Positions 1 to 6,544 of a stretch of DNA of 54,814 bases are shown here, in pieces. The translations under genes were made by a program, and so were the position numbers. The stretch comes from an uncultured Prevotella sp. (lineage in GTDB: Bacteria > Bacteroidota > Bacteroidia > Bacteroidales > Bacteroidaceae): contig OMXE01000017.1 in the NCBI GenBank assembly GCA_900314935.1, forward strand, positions 1 to 54,814, read 5' to 3'. Under the pieces are notes generated by a model, which was not told the DNA's origin, did not search any database, and saw nothing but the letters and a program-made list of their open reading frames with translations. Position 1 is the stretch's first letter. The number at the start of each line of letters is the position of its first letter.

Positions 1-75
1 TCCGAACAGAGAAGTTAAGCCCGTCATCGCCGATGGTACTGCAATGCAATGCGGGAGAGTAGGTAGCCGCCTTCT
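1..75 (+). rRNA. rrf: 5S ribosomal RNA, 3' part (5' end outside window)
   Basis: The first 75 bases match the 3' two-thirds of a bacterial 5S rRNA, including the conserved stretches CCGAACAGAGAAGTTAAGC, GCCGATGGTACTGC and GGGAGAGTAGGT. The 5' end lies before the window. It is followed directly by a strong intrinsic terminator, so this is the end of an rRNA operon. The exact 3' end is approximate. Confidence 0.93.
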
Positions 76-83
76 TTCATTCC

Positions 84-120
84 GGAGAGGTTTCCCAAAT
101 GGGAAGTCTCTCCTTTTTTT
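84..120 (+). terminator. Rho-independent terminator of the rRNA operon
   Basis: GGAGAG and CTCTCC arms, extended inward by TTTCCC/GGGAA, close on a short AAAT loop and are followed by a run of seven T. It sits 10 bases after the 5S rRNA end. Confidence 0.9.
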
Positions 121-243
121 GTGTCTATACATGCCCTTGTTTCTCGTCACTTTTTCCACTTCTTTATTCTCTTTTTCTCCATAGTCGGAATTGTTCTAAA
201 TCAATAAAAAACATTAAATCCGCAATTTTTCTACTCGATTATT

Positions 244-273
244 TTTGTAAGTACCTGATTTTTTGTAACTTTG
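244..273 (+). promoter_or_regulatory. Bacteroidetes-type promoter for the transglycosylase gene
   Basis: A TTTG at 244-247 (-33 element) and TAACTTTG at 266-273 (-7 element, TAnnTTTG) are 18 bp apart. Transcription would start near 280, leaving a leader of about 145 nt before the ATG at 425. Confidence 0.7.
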
Positions 274-288
274 CACATGAAAAGGTGA

Positions 289-365
289 AGAATCGCATTT
301 TGTAATGCGTTCTTTCGCAAGTATTAACAGGGACCGAGACGTAGCCTGTTGCGATGATAGGTATC
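289..365 (+). promoter_or_regulatory. Structured 5' leader with two or three hairpins
   Basis: Within the leader, 289-313 folds as AGAA-t-CGCATT / AATGCG-TTCT around a TTGT loop, and 326-350 as AACAGG / CCTGTT. CGCAA at 316-320 can pair instead with TTGCG at 349-353, so alternative folds exist. A third small hairpin, CGAT/ATCG, follows near 352-366. No known riboswitch class was recognised. The function is unknown. Confidence 0.4.
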
Positions 366-424
366 GTTGAGAGCATATAATGCATAGTGATTATGCCATG
401 TTCAGGTTCCATAAATCATGTTGT

Positions 425-853
425 ATGGATAGACTTATTAAGGTATTATGTTTAATTACATGCATGACGATCCCTGCAACAGCATTTGCTGGTAATAAGG
501 GAGACAAGAAATCTTCTGGAGTAAACTGGGAACCAGTGATGAATGCCATTATTCAAGTAGAGAGTGGCGGTCACAGTAAAGCAAAAAACGGTAACCAATG
601 CGGAGCTATGCAAATTACGCCTATTTTAGTCAAGGAGTGTAATAATATCTTGAAAGAGCGTAAGAGCAAGAAACGTTTCACGTTATCAGATCGCTTTGAT
701 GTGAAGAAATCGAAGGAAATGTTTCTGTTGATCCAGTCTTATCACAATCCCAAGAATGATATTGAAAAAGCTATCAGATCATGGAATGGAGGTCAGCAGT
801 ACAGTGTAAAGAGGACACAGCGTTACTTCGAGAAGGTGATGAGTTATCTCTAA
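425..853 (+). CDS. Small secreted lytic-transglycosylase-like protein
   Basis: This 142-residue protein has an N-terminal signal peptide (MDRLIKVLC..., cleavage near residue 22, AFA|G) and then a compact SLT/lysozyme-like core. The segment IIQVESGG carries the probable catalytic Glu46, followed by GAMQITP, which resembles the GLMQxxP motif of transglycosylase family 1, and a late SYHNP...SWNGG segment equivalent to the YNxG motif. It would cut peptidoglycan glycan strands in the periplasm. It is at the short end for the family, with no LysM or other binding domain. An ATG at 380 in the same frame would add 15 residues and spoil the signal peptide, so 425 is preferred. It is transcribed alone, between its own promoter and terminator. 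Family assignment is good; the activity is inferred. Confidence 0.75.
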   Translation: MDRLIKVLCLITCMTIPATAFAGNKGDKKSSGVNWEPVMNAIIQVESGGHSKAKNGNQCGAMQITPILVKECNNILKERKSKKRFTLSDRFDVKKSKEMFLLIQSYHNPKNDIEKAIRSWNGGQQYSVKRTQRYFEKVMSYL

Positions 854-876
854 GAGGTACTAACTGTTAGGTATAT

Positions 877-910
877 CGGTTGCCAGAATTCTGGCAACCG
901 ATTTTGTTTT
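877..910 (+). terminator. Rho-independent terminator
   Basis: A perfect 10-bp stem, CGGTTGCCAG / CTGGCAACCG, with an AATT loop, is followed by ATTTTGTTTT. It ends the transglycosylase transcript. Confidence 0.9.
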
Positions 911-929
911 ATAGGATGGAATGAAGGAA

Positions 930-1013
930 TGATGGGGTTGATGGGCTTAATAGGCTTAATAGGCTTAATAGGCTTAATGGGCATGATAGGCTTAATGGGC
1001 TTGATGGGGTGGT
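930..1013. repeat. 9-bp minisatellite (ATRGGCTTR units)
   Basis: About nine tandem 9-mers of the type ATAGGCTTA / ATGGGCTTG with point variants. The frame reads as an (M/I)-G-L repeat and is open only because of the repeat, so it is not called as a gene. It sits between the terminator of the transglycosylase gene and that of the convergent tRNA. Confidence 0.8.
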
Positions 1014-1026
1014 CTGGAAATGAAGA

Positions 1027-1049
1027 AAGCCAGTCATTTGACTGGCTTT
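1027..1049 (-). terminator. Terminator of the initiator tRNA gene
   Basis: The minus strand reads AAAGCCAGTC, a short AAT loop, then GACTGGCTTT and a T-rich tail. It lies five bases after the 3' end of the tRNA. Confidence 0.8.
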
Positions 1050-1053
1050 ATAG

Positions 1054-1126
1054 TTGCGGAGGCAGGACTCGAACATGCGACCTCCAGGTTATGAGCCTGG
1101 CGAGCTACCAACTGCTCCACTCCGCG
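1054..1126 (-). tRNA. Initiator tRNA-Met (anticodon CAU)
   Basis: A 73-nt cloverleaf on the minus strand with anticodon loop CTCATAA. It has the two classical initiator marks: a C1 x A72 mismatch at the end of the acceptor stem (CGCGGAG / CTCCGCA) and an A11:U24 pair in the D stem (GAGC / GCTC). The anticodon stem is CCAGG / CCTGG, so it has G-C pairs at 30:40 and 31:39 but A:U at 29:41, not the usual three consecutive G:C pairs. CCA is not encoded, as is common in Bacteroidetes. Confidence 0.92.
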
Positions 1127-1167
1127 ATATTTCCCACTAAAAAGGGAGGTCCCCTCATTAGCGAGTG

Positions 1168-1199
1168 CAAAGGTACTGCTTTTTTTGCGAACTACCAAA
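1168..1199 (-). promoter_or_regulatory. Promoter of the initiator tRNA
   Basis: On the minus strand, TTTG (complement of 1196-1199) and TACCTTTG (complement of 1168-1175) are 20 bp apart, matching the Bacteroidetes consensus. Transcription would begin about 35 nt before the mature tRNA. Confidence 0.7.
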
Positions 1200-1321
1200 C
1201 TTTTATATGCTTTTCTTCTTAAAGCTTGAGATAAAAGGGGCGGAATTGATTGATTTGTTACCTTTTTTGTTCAGTTTTACTATAATAATATGTAATACGC
1301 AGTTTTTTTATTGCTATATTT

Positions 1322-1385
1322 TTTGGTGGTATCAGATAATTATCTTAATTTTGCACACAATATACATTATGTGCAAAAGGAGGTA
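1322..1385 (+). promoter_or_regulatory. Promoter, palindromic operator and strong RBS of the tetR-fabG unit
   Basis: TTTG at 1322-1325 and TAATTTTG at 1346-1353 form the promoter. A 30-bp near-palindrome at 1349-1378 has perfect 9-bp arms TTTTGCACA / TGTGCAAAA. It begins inside the -7 element, spans the start point and ends inside the ribosome binding site. That is the expected place for an autorepressor operator. AAAAGGAGGT at 1376-1385, four bases before the ATG, is an unusually good Shine-Dalgarno for this phylum and decides the start of the TetR gene. Confidence 0.7.
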
Positions 1386-1388
1386 TCT

Positions 1389-1985
1389 ATGTCAATATCT
1401 AAAACCAGGCAGAAGTTAGTAGATGTGGCCCGTCAGTTGTTTGCGAAGAATGGTCTTGAGAACACAACCATGAACGATATCGCTGTGGCTTCTGGCAAAG
1501 GTCGTCGCACCCTTTACACTTATTTCAAGAGCAAGGAAGATGTCTATTATGCTGTCATCGAAAGTGAGCTGGAGCGTTTATCCGATAAGATGGACGAGGT
1601 GGCGGCCAAGAAGATCCGTCCTCAGGACAAGATTATCGAGTTGATTTACACCCATCTCAACATGATTAAAGAGACGGTGATGCGAAACGGTAATCTTCGT
1701 GCAGCTTTCTTCCGTAATATCTGGATGGTGGAGAAGGTGCGCAAGAACTTCGATGAAGACGAGTTGGAAATCTTCCGTAAGGTCTATACGGAGGGTAAGG
1801 CAGCTGGTGAGTTCGAGATTGACAGTGTAGAACTGGTGGCGGATATCACGCACTATTGTATCAAAGGTCTTGAAGTTCCCTACATCTGCGGTCGTTTGGG
1901 TCATGGCATGACTCCAGAGACCAGTAAGCCTTTGGTGGCCAAGTTCGTATATGGTGCTTTGGGAAAGGCCAATGGAAGAATATAA
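1389..1985 (+). CDS. TetR/AcrR family transcriptional regulator
   Basis: This 198-residue protein has a TetR_N helix-turn-helix at about residues 8-55: TRQKLVDVARQLFAKNG, then TTMNDIAVASG and the recognition helix segment GRRTLYTYFKSKEDVYYAV. The C-terminal ligand and dimer domain is helical and not assignable to a ligand class. The start at 1389 is fixed by the Shine-Dalgarno just upstream; longer in-frame starts would run back through the promoter. It lies 27 bp upstream of fabG and is almost certainly co-transcribed. The palindrome over its start site suggests autoregulation together with fabG, so a fatty-acid-related or acyl effector is possible. That link is inference. Confidence 0.88.
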   Translation: MSISKTRQKLVDVARQLFAKNGLENTTMNDIAVASGKGRRTLYTYFKSKEDVYYAVIESELERLSDKMDEVAAKKIRPQDKIIELIYTHLNMIKETVMRNGNLRAAFFRNIWMVEKVRKNFDEDELEIFRKVYTEGKAAGEFEIDSVELVADITHYCIKGLEVPYICGRLGHGMTPETSKPLVAKFVYGALGKANGRI

Positions 1986-2012
1986 TATTCAATTAATCAA
2001 ATAGAAAAAACA

Positions 2013-2750
2013 ATGGGATTATTAGAAGGTAAGACAGCCCTGATTACAGGTGCTGCACGCGGTATCGGCAAGGCCATCGCGTTGAGATTTGCTGCAGAAG
2101 GTGCTAACATCGCATTCACCGATCTGGAGGTAAACCAGGAAACTGAGAGTGAGATTGCAGCCATTGGTGTGAAGGCCAAGAGCTATGCTTCCAATGCAGC
2201 TGACTTTGCCCAGACCGAAGAGGTGGTGAAGCAAGTAAAGGAGGAGTTCGGCAGTATTGATATTCTGGTGAACAATGCAGGTATCACCAAAGACGGACTG
2301 ATGCTCCGTATGACTGAGCAGCAGTGGGATGCAGTGATTGCCGTGAACTTGAAGAGTGCTTTCAACTTCATTCATGCCTGTGTGCCGGTGATGATGCGCC
2401 AGCGTGGCGGTTCAATCATCAATATGTCGTCTGTCGTTGGTGTTCATGGCAATGCTGGTCAGGCTAACTATGCCGCTTCGAAAGCCGGTCTGATTGCTTT
2501 GGCAAAGAGTATCGGACAGGAGATGGGACCGAAGGGCATCCGTGCAAACGCCATTGCTCCCGGTTTCATTGATACAGCCATGACACAGGCGCTGCCAGAT
2601 GATATCCGTAAGGAGTGGATTAACAAGATTCCTCTTCGTCGTGGTGGTACTGTTGATGATATTGCCAACACCGCCATTTATCTGGCGAGCGATCTCTCCA
2701 GCTATGTCAGCGGTCAGGTAATCCAAGTAGATGGTGGTATGAACATGTAG
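2013..2750 (+). CDS. fabG: 3-oxoacyl-ACP reductase (FabG-type SDR)
   Basis: A 245-residue classical short-chain dehydrogenase. The NADPH-binding TGAARGIG motif is at residues 12-19 and NNAG at 87-90. The catalytic set is Asn112, Ser140, Tyr153 and Lys157 (YAASK). The C-terminus has PGFIDTAMT and ends with the FabG-typical SGQVIQVDGGMNM. It reduces 3-ketoacyl-ACP in each cycle of fatty acid elongation in the cytoplasm. Length and motifs match housekeeping FabG well. It is placed directly after the TetR gene, so its supply may be under that repressor. An acetoacetyl-CoA reductase or other SDR role cannot be excluded by sequence alone. Confidence 0.9.
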   Translation: MGLLEGKTALITGAARGIGKAIALRFAAEGANIAFTDLEVNQETESEIAAIGVKAKSYASNAADFAQTEEVVKQVKEEFGSIDILVNNAGITKDGLMLRMTEQQWDAVIAVNLKSAFNFIHACVPVMMRQRGGSIINMSSVVGVHGNAGQANYAASKAGLIALAKSIGQEMGPKGIRANAIAPGFIDTAMTQALPDDIRKEWINKIPLRRGGTVDDIANTAIYLASDLSSYVSGQVIQVDGGMNM

Positions 2751-2833
2751 TTCATACCACTCTCTTTTCACCTTATTTTATTTATAAACTATTACACCGC
2801 ATGACGAGAAAGGTCATGCTTTTGCTAAACGGA

Positions 2834-4480
2834 ATGAAAATGAAAAACCTGAACATGATTGTAACAACTGCGTGCTGTGCAGCGATGACCTTATCATCCT
2901 GCAGTCAGCAGACACAGACAACAGAGTCTAGTTTGACCACTGTTGGTAATCCGTACCTTCCCCTTTGGGAACATATTCCCGATGGAGAGCCCTATGTGTT
3001 TGAGGATCCCGATCAGCCTGGTAAGCAGCGCGTCTATATCTATGGTTCGCACGATAACCTAAAGACCGAATATTGTGGAAGAGATCAGGTGGTATGGTCG
3101 GCCTCTGTTGACAGTTTGAACAACTGGCGTTACGACGGGGTTATCCTCGTGGTTGACAAAAATGCCAAGGGCGAGCCCTTCGACTCGGCAGGAACGGCAG
3201 ATGTGTTGTATGCCCCAGATGTTACCTTGGTGACCGACAGCACGGGTAAGAAAACCTACTATCTCTTCCCCAATGACCAGAGTGGTGGCAGGAACGGACT
3301 GATTGCTAAGAGCGACAGGCCCGACGGTCCTTTCGAGATTTGCAACTGGAGTAAGGAGAATCCCAACCTGGTGGATGGTGTGTTACAGTTCGACCCCGCT
3401 GTGTTTGTCGATGACGACGGTCGTGTATATGGCTACTGGGGCTTTGAACGTTCGTATGCCGCCGAGTTTGATCCCACCACGATGGCTACCGTGAAGCCCG
3501 GAACTAAGATTGTGGAGGACATGATACCTGGTCGTAAACAACCAGGAAAGTTCAAGTTCTTTGAAGCCTCGTCTATCCGTAAGATCAAAGATAAGTACGT
3601 ATTCATCTACAGTCGTTTTACTGAGGAAGGCGAGTTCGGTCTGCCCACATCGAACTACACCTTAGCCTACGCCTATAGTGATCATCCCTTAGGTCCGTGG
3701 ACCTACGGAGGAACCATCATCGACGGTCGGGCACGAGAGAAAGACGAACAAGGCAATGTGATAGCCTCGGCTGTACCCGATGGTAATACCCACGGTAGCA
3801 TCTGCGAGATCAACGGTCAGTGGTATGTCTTCTATCACCGTCAGACCGGTACGAACGAGTATGCCCGTCAGGCCATGGTGGCTCCCATCAGTGTCAAGGT
3901 TGAAGAAGGCGAAGGTGGTAAGGTAGAGATCTCAGAAGGAGAATACAACAGCAATGGTTTTGCTCTCCAGGGTCTCAATCCCTTCGAGCGTCATTCCGCC
4001 GCTATCGCCTGTTGGCTTACTGGTCCGAAGCCAGCTGTTCATGCGTGGCCCGACAACACCTTCTTCGGTTCGTATGTTGAAGCCTCGTATGGTACCGATT
4101 CCAACTTCGACGAGCCCTACGACTTGAAGAATAACACCAACCGCGTGGTGAATAATACCGATGGCTCCATTGTAGGCTATAAGTATTTCCTGTTCGATGC
4201 CGAAAAGTTGACAGGCTCATTGCAATTGGCATTGAGTCTCATTCCTGAGGGAGTTGATGGCACCATTGAGATTATGAGTGATCGTCCTTGGATTTCACAA
4301 GGAGGTAAGTTGATTGGTAAGATCGACCTGAAGGCCGACATGCCGAAAACCTCCACTGAAGTGTTTGCCAAGATCGACAATCCCGGTCAGCTGGTTGGCT
4401 TGCATGCCATCTATTTTATCTTTAAGTCGGATACGAAAGAGAAGTCCTTGTGTACGTTGCAAGACTTCGTATTTGAATAA
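2834..4480 (+). CDS. Glycoside hydrolase family 43 lipoprotein
   Basis: This 548-residue protein starts with a lipoprotein signal (MKMKNLNMIV... with lipobox LSSC near residue 22), so it is likely anchored in the envelope. The five-bladed GH43 catalytic domain covers roughly residues 40-380. The conserved acids appear as PYVFEDPD (general base Asp), QFDPAVFVDDDG (pKa-modulating Asp) and FFEASS (general acid Glu). DGNTHGSI and WYVFYHRQ are also typical. The last 160 residues form a beta-rich accessory domain. GH43 enzymes cut arabinose or xylose side chains from plant polysaccharides; the exact substrate cannot be told. An ATG at 2801 would put 11 residues ahead of the signal. No SusCD pair is nearby, so it is not in a clear polysaccharide utilisation locus. 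Confidence 0.85.
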   Translation: MKMKNLNMIVTTACCAAMTLSSCSQQTQTTESSLTTVGNPYLPLWEHIPDGEPYVFEDPDQPGKQRVYIYGSHDNLKTEYCGRDQVVWSASVDSLNNWRYDGVILVVDKNAKGEPFDSAGTADVLYAPDVTLVTDSTGKKTYYLFPNDQSGGRNGLIAKSDRPDGPFEICNWSKENPNLVDGVLQFDPAVFVDDDGRVYGYWGFERSYAAEFDPTTMATVKPGTKIVEDMIPGRKQPGKFKFFEASSIRKIKDKYVFIYSRFTEEGEFGLPTSNYTLAYAYSDHPLGPWTYGGTIIDGRAREKDEQGNVIASAVPDGNTHGSICEINGQWYVFYHRQTGTNEYARQAMVAPISVKVEEGEGGKVEISEGEYNSNGFALQGLNPFERHSAAIACWLTGPKPAVHAWPDNTFFGSYVEASYGTDSNFDEPYDLKNNTNRVVNNTDGSIVGYKYFLFDAEKLTGSLQLALSLIPEGVDGTIEIMSDRPWISQGGKLIGKIDLKADMPKTSTEVFAKIDNPGQLVGLHAIYFIFKSDTKEKSLCTLQDFVFE

Positions 4481-4484
4481 AAAC

Positions 4485-4526
4485 AAAAAGTAAAGAGATT
4501 ACACCTAAGTAATCTCTTTACTTTTT
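4485..4526. terminator. Bidirectional terminator between convergent genes
   Basis: AAAAAGTAAAGAGATTAC pairs perfectly with GTAATCTCTTTACTTTTT around a 6-base loop. The A- and T-rich ends allow termination of both the GH43 gene (plus) and the SIMPL gene (minus). Confidence 0.9.
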
Positions 4527-4543
4527 ACTTTCTCATACCATGT

Positions 4544-5236
4544 TTATTTCTTAAGTGAATAGGTAATGGTGGTCACCACACGCAGTTTCTTGATATACGG
4601 TGTGTTCTGATCACGATCATCTATTTCGAACTGCCCTTGTCCAGCCGTCTTGATCTTACCCAGTTTCGACTTACTGGCTTCAGCAAACTGTTCAGCAGTC
4701 TTCTGTGCATTCTTAATGGCCTCGGCCATCATCTCCGGTTTCATCTGTTGGAACGAAGCATATTCATACCGTGCATCACTATTGTCGATGGCTACGCCCT
4801 GTTTCAACAGTTCAGCCTGTTTGAAGATAGCCTTGTTCACTTGGTCCACCTTGTTCGTTGCCACCGTGATGGTTGTAGAAACGATATAGCGGAAATTCTT
4901 ATTGTTATCGCCCCATTCACGAGCCTCAAGGTCGCTGATTGAAGGGGGATTGACAGTAATCTCCTTCTCATCGAGTCCGTTCTGTTTCAAGAAATCCTTG
5001 ATCTTGGTAGTCTGGTGGTTAATCCCCTCATAGAGCAAGGGAAGGTTATCACCTGTCACCTTCGTACTGATACTCCATGTCACCTTGTCGGCTGGCACTT
5101 CACGCTCAGCCAAACCTTTTACAGTCACCTGGCGGTCCTTATTGGCAAAGTCGTCAATACCAGCCTTGACGAACCAACCTAAGCAAAAAATGCCCACAGC
5201 AATAATGGCAGCTGCAATCAAACGGTTCTCTTTCAT
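4544..5236 (-). CDS. SIMPL domain protein (DUF541), membrane-anchored
   Basis: A 230-residue protein. An N-terminal membrane segment ([18 protein letters not shown]) anchors or exports it. The rest is a SIMPL/DUF541 domain: [20 protein letters not shown] near residue 35, then the helical repeat, then [18 protein letters not shown] and the closing strand [11 protein letters not shown]. The family is found in the bacterial periplasm and has been linked to oxidative-stress protection and surface structure, but its molecular role is not settled. The ATG at 5236 is chosen over 5242 (two residues longer). It is a single gene convergent with GH43 and divergent from the ECF sigma operon. Confidence 0.8.
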   Translation of the reverse strand: MKENRLIAAAIIAVGIFCLGWFVKAGIDDFANKDRQVTVKGLAEREVPADKVTWSISTKVTGDNLPLLYEGINHQTTKIKDFLKQNGLDEKEITVNPPSISDLEAREWGDNNKNFRYIVSTTITVATNKVDQVNKAIFKQAELLKQGVAIDNSDARYEYASFQQMKPEMMAEAIKNAQKTAEQFAEASKSKLGKIKTAGQGQFEIDDRDQNTPYIKKLRVVTTITYSLKK

Positions 5237-5340
5237 AAGCAATACATTTTTAAGTTATACGCTGCAAAGATGAGAAATAATTTGATTAGTTGTATAAGAA
5301 AATCCCTATTATTACGGATATTTTCCCTATTTTTGCTATT

Positions 5341-5374
5341 TTTGCATAAAAAGTTGAATGTTGGGGTAATTTTG
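5341..5374 (+). promoter_or_regulatory. Promoter of the ECF sigma operon
   Basis: TTTG at 5341-5344 and TAATTTTG at 5367-5374 fit the housekeeping Bacteroidetes consensus. Transcription starts about 70 nt before the chosen ATG at 5451. Confidence 0.6.
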
Positions 5375-5450
5375 CTTAGGAAAATGAAGTGTCCGATTGT
5401 ATATAGGTAAAAGGCGGTCCCAAAATCCGCTCCTCAATGACAAAAGACAG

Positions 5451-5966
5451 ATGATAGACAAACGAGAATTTGAAACGGTATTCAGACGTCATTACGACGG
5501 GATGTTCCGACTGGCATGGAGAATGCTGGGTGACGAGGCTGAGAGCAAGGATGTGGTGAGCGATGTGTTCACCTATCTGCTCAATAGGGTCTGTCGTGGC
5601 GAGTTTGAGATCCGTAACAACGACACACTTCAGGCTTATTTGCAGACAAGTGTCCGCAACCGCTGTATCAATCTGCTGGTGCACAAGCAGAAAGAGCAGC
5701 AGATGCAGCAGGCCGTGGTGGTAGAGATGACCACTCCCGAACAAACGGTCGAACAAGAGCAGCTGCAGATGCTTCATCACTACATCGACAGGCGCATGCC
5801 CAAGTTGTCGCAACAGATTCTCCGTCTGCGCTACCAGCAAGGCTTGAAATACCGTGAGATAGCCGATGTGCTGCAAGTAAGTGAAGTAACTGTTCACAAT
5901 CATCTGTCGCAGTCGCTCAAACAATTAAAGGACCATTTTAAATCATTAGGTTATGGAATCAAATGA
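5451..5966 (+). CDS. ECF-type RNA polymerase sigma factor
   Basis: A 171-residue sigma-70 family protein. Region 2 (about residues 5-75) contains FRRHYDGMFRLAWRMLGDEAESKDVVSDVF. Region 4 (about 115-165) contains RMPKLSQQILRLRYQQGLKYREIADVLQVSEVTVHNHL, the -35-binding helix-turn-helix. The start at 5451 is taken because region 2 begins directly after it; an ATG at 5397 adds 18 residues with no family similarity. It overlaps the following anti-sigma gene by 14 nt and is followed by an STN-domain receptor. This is the usual Bacteroidetes arrangement in which a surface receptor signals to the sigma factor through a membrane anti-sigma protein. Confidence 0.9.
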   Translation: MIDKREFETVFRRHYDGMFRLAWRMLGDEAESKDVVSDVFTYLLNRVCRGEFEIRNNDTLQAYLQTSVRNRCINLLVHKQKEQQMQQAVVVEMTTPEQTVEQEQLQMLHHYIDRRMPKLSQQILRLRYQQGLKYREIADVLQVSEVTVHNHLSQSLKQLKDHFKSLGYGIK

Positions 5967-6531
5967 CAATCTGGAACAACTTCTCAGGCAGATGTATGCC
6001 CAAGAGTCCCATCATGATGAGGACATAGACACATCAGACATCATCGACGAAGAGTGGACGAAGTTCGAAGCAGAGCACTTCAAGGATGGAAGAAACTCCA
6101 ATTCTTCAATTCTTCACTTCTTTCATTCTACAAAGAAGATAGCAGCCCTGTTTATTGGCGTGCTGATATTGTCGGGAATCACCTATGCCGCTATCCACAT
6201 GATCAGCAGCAATCCACAAAGTGAACAGGTGGATCAGACAGTAGCAGTGGACAATACTCAACCGTTAACCATCAACACTCAGCAATCAGAGACGGCTGAT
6301 TCAACAATCATACAACCTGTGGTGTTCGAGAATGCCGAACTCGGTAGGATTCTCCAGGAGATAGCTTCTTTCTATCAGTGTGAAGTTGTCTATAAGAAAG
6401 AAAAGACCAAACGCGTTCGTTTGTTCTTTACATGGGACAAGAAGCAGTCGTTAGACCAGGTAGTCGAGACGTTCAACAAGTTCGAGCGTTTCCACATTGC
6501 CAAGGAGAACCAGAAACTGATTGTTGAATAA
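5953..6531 (+). CDS. Short FecR-like anti-sigma factor (TM + DUF4974)
   Basis: A 192-residue protein with three parts: an acidic cytoplasmic N-terminus (about 1-57), one membrane helix (about 59-80, KIAALFIGVLILSGITYAAI) and a periplasmic domain (about 120-192). The last resembles DUF4974, the C-terminal part of FecR-type anti-sigma factors: VVFENAELGRILQEIASFYQC, then LFFTWDKKQSLDQVV. Typical FecR proteins have about 300-350 residues with a full FecR domain before DUF4974; that middle domain is missing here. The gene overlaps the sigma gene by 14 nt and ends 13 nt before the receptor. A degenerate CAATTCTT octamer tract at 6099-6125 encodes a serine/phenylalanine-rich linker just before the membrane helix. 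Confidence 0.75.
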   Translation: MESNDNLEQLLRQMYAQESHHDEDIDTSDIIDEEWTKFEAEHFKDGRNSNSSILHFFHSTKKIAALFIGVLILSGITYAAIHMISSNPQSEQVDQTVAVDNTQPLTINTQQSETADSTIIQPVVFENAELGRILQEIASFYQCEVVYKKEKTKRVRLFFTWDKKQSLDQVVETFNKFERFHIAKENQKLIVE

Positions 6532-6544
6532 AAAACCGGAAACA

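Noticed and set aside
929..1222. 97-codon frame beginning with (M/I)-G-L repeats
   Set aside because: Open only because of the 9-bp repeat; it then runs antisense through the tRNA gene.
2801..4480. Polysaccharide utilisation locus around the GH43 gene
   Set aside because: No SusC/SusD pair, hybrid sensor or second glycoside hydrolase lies next to it.
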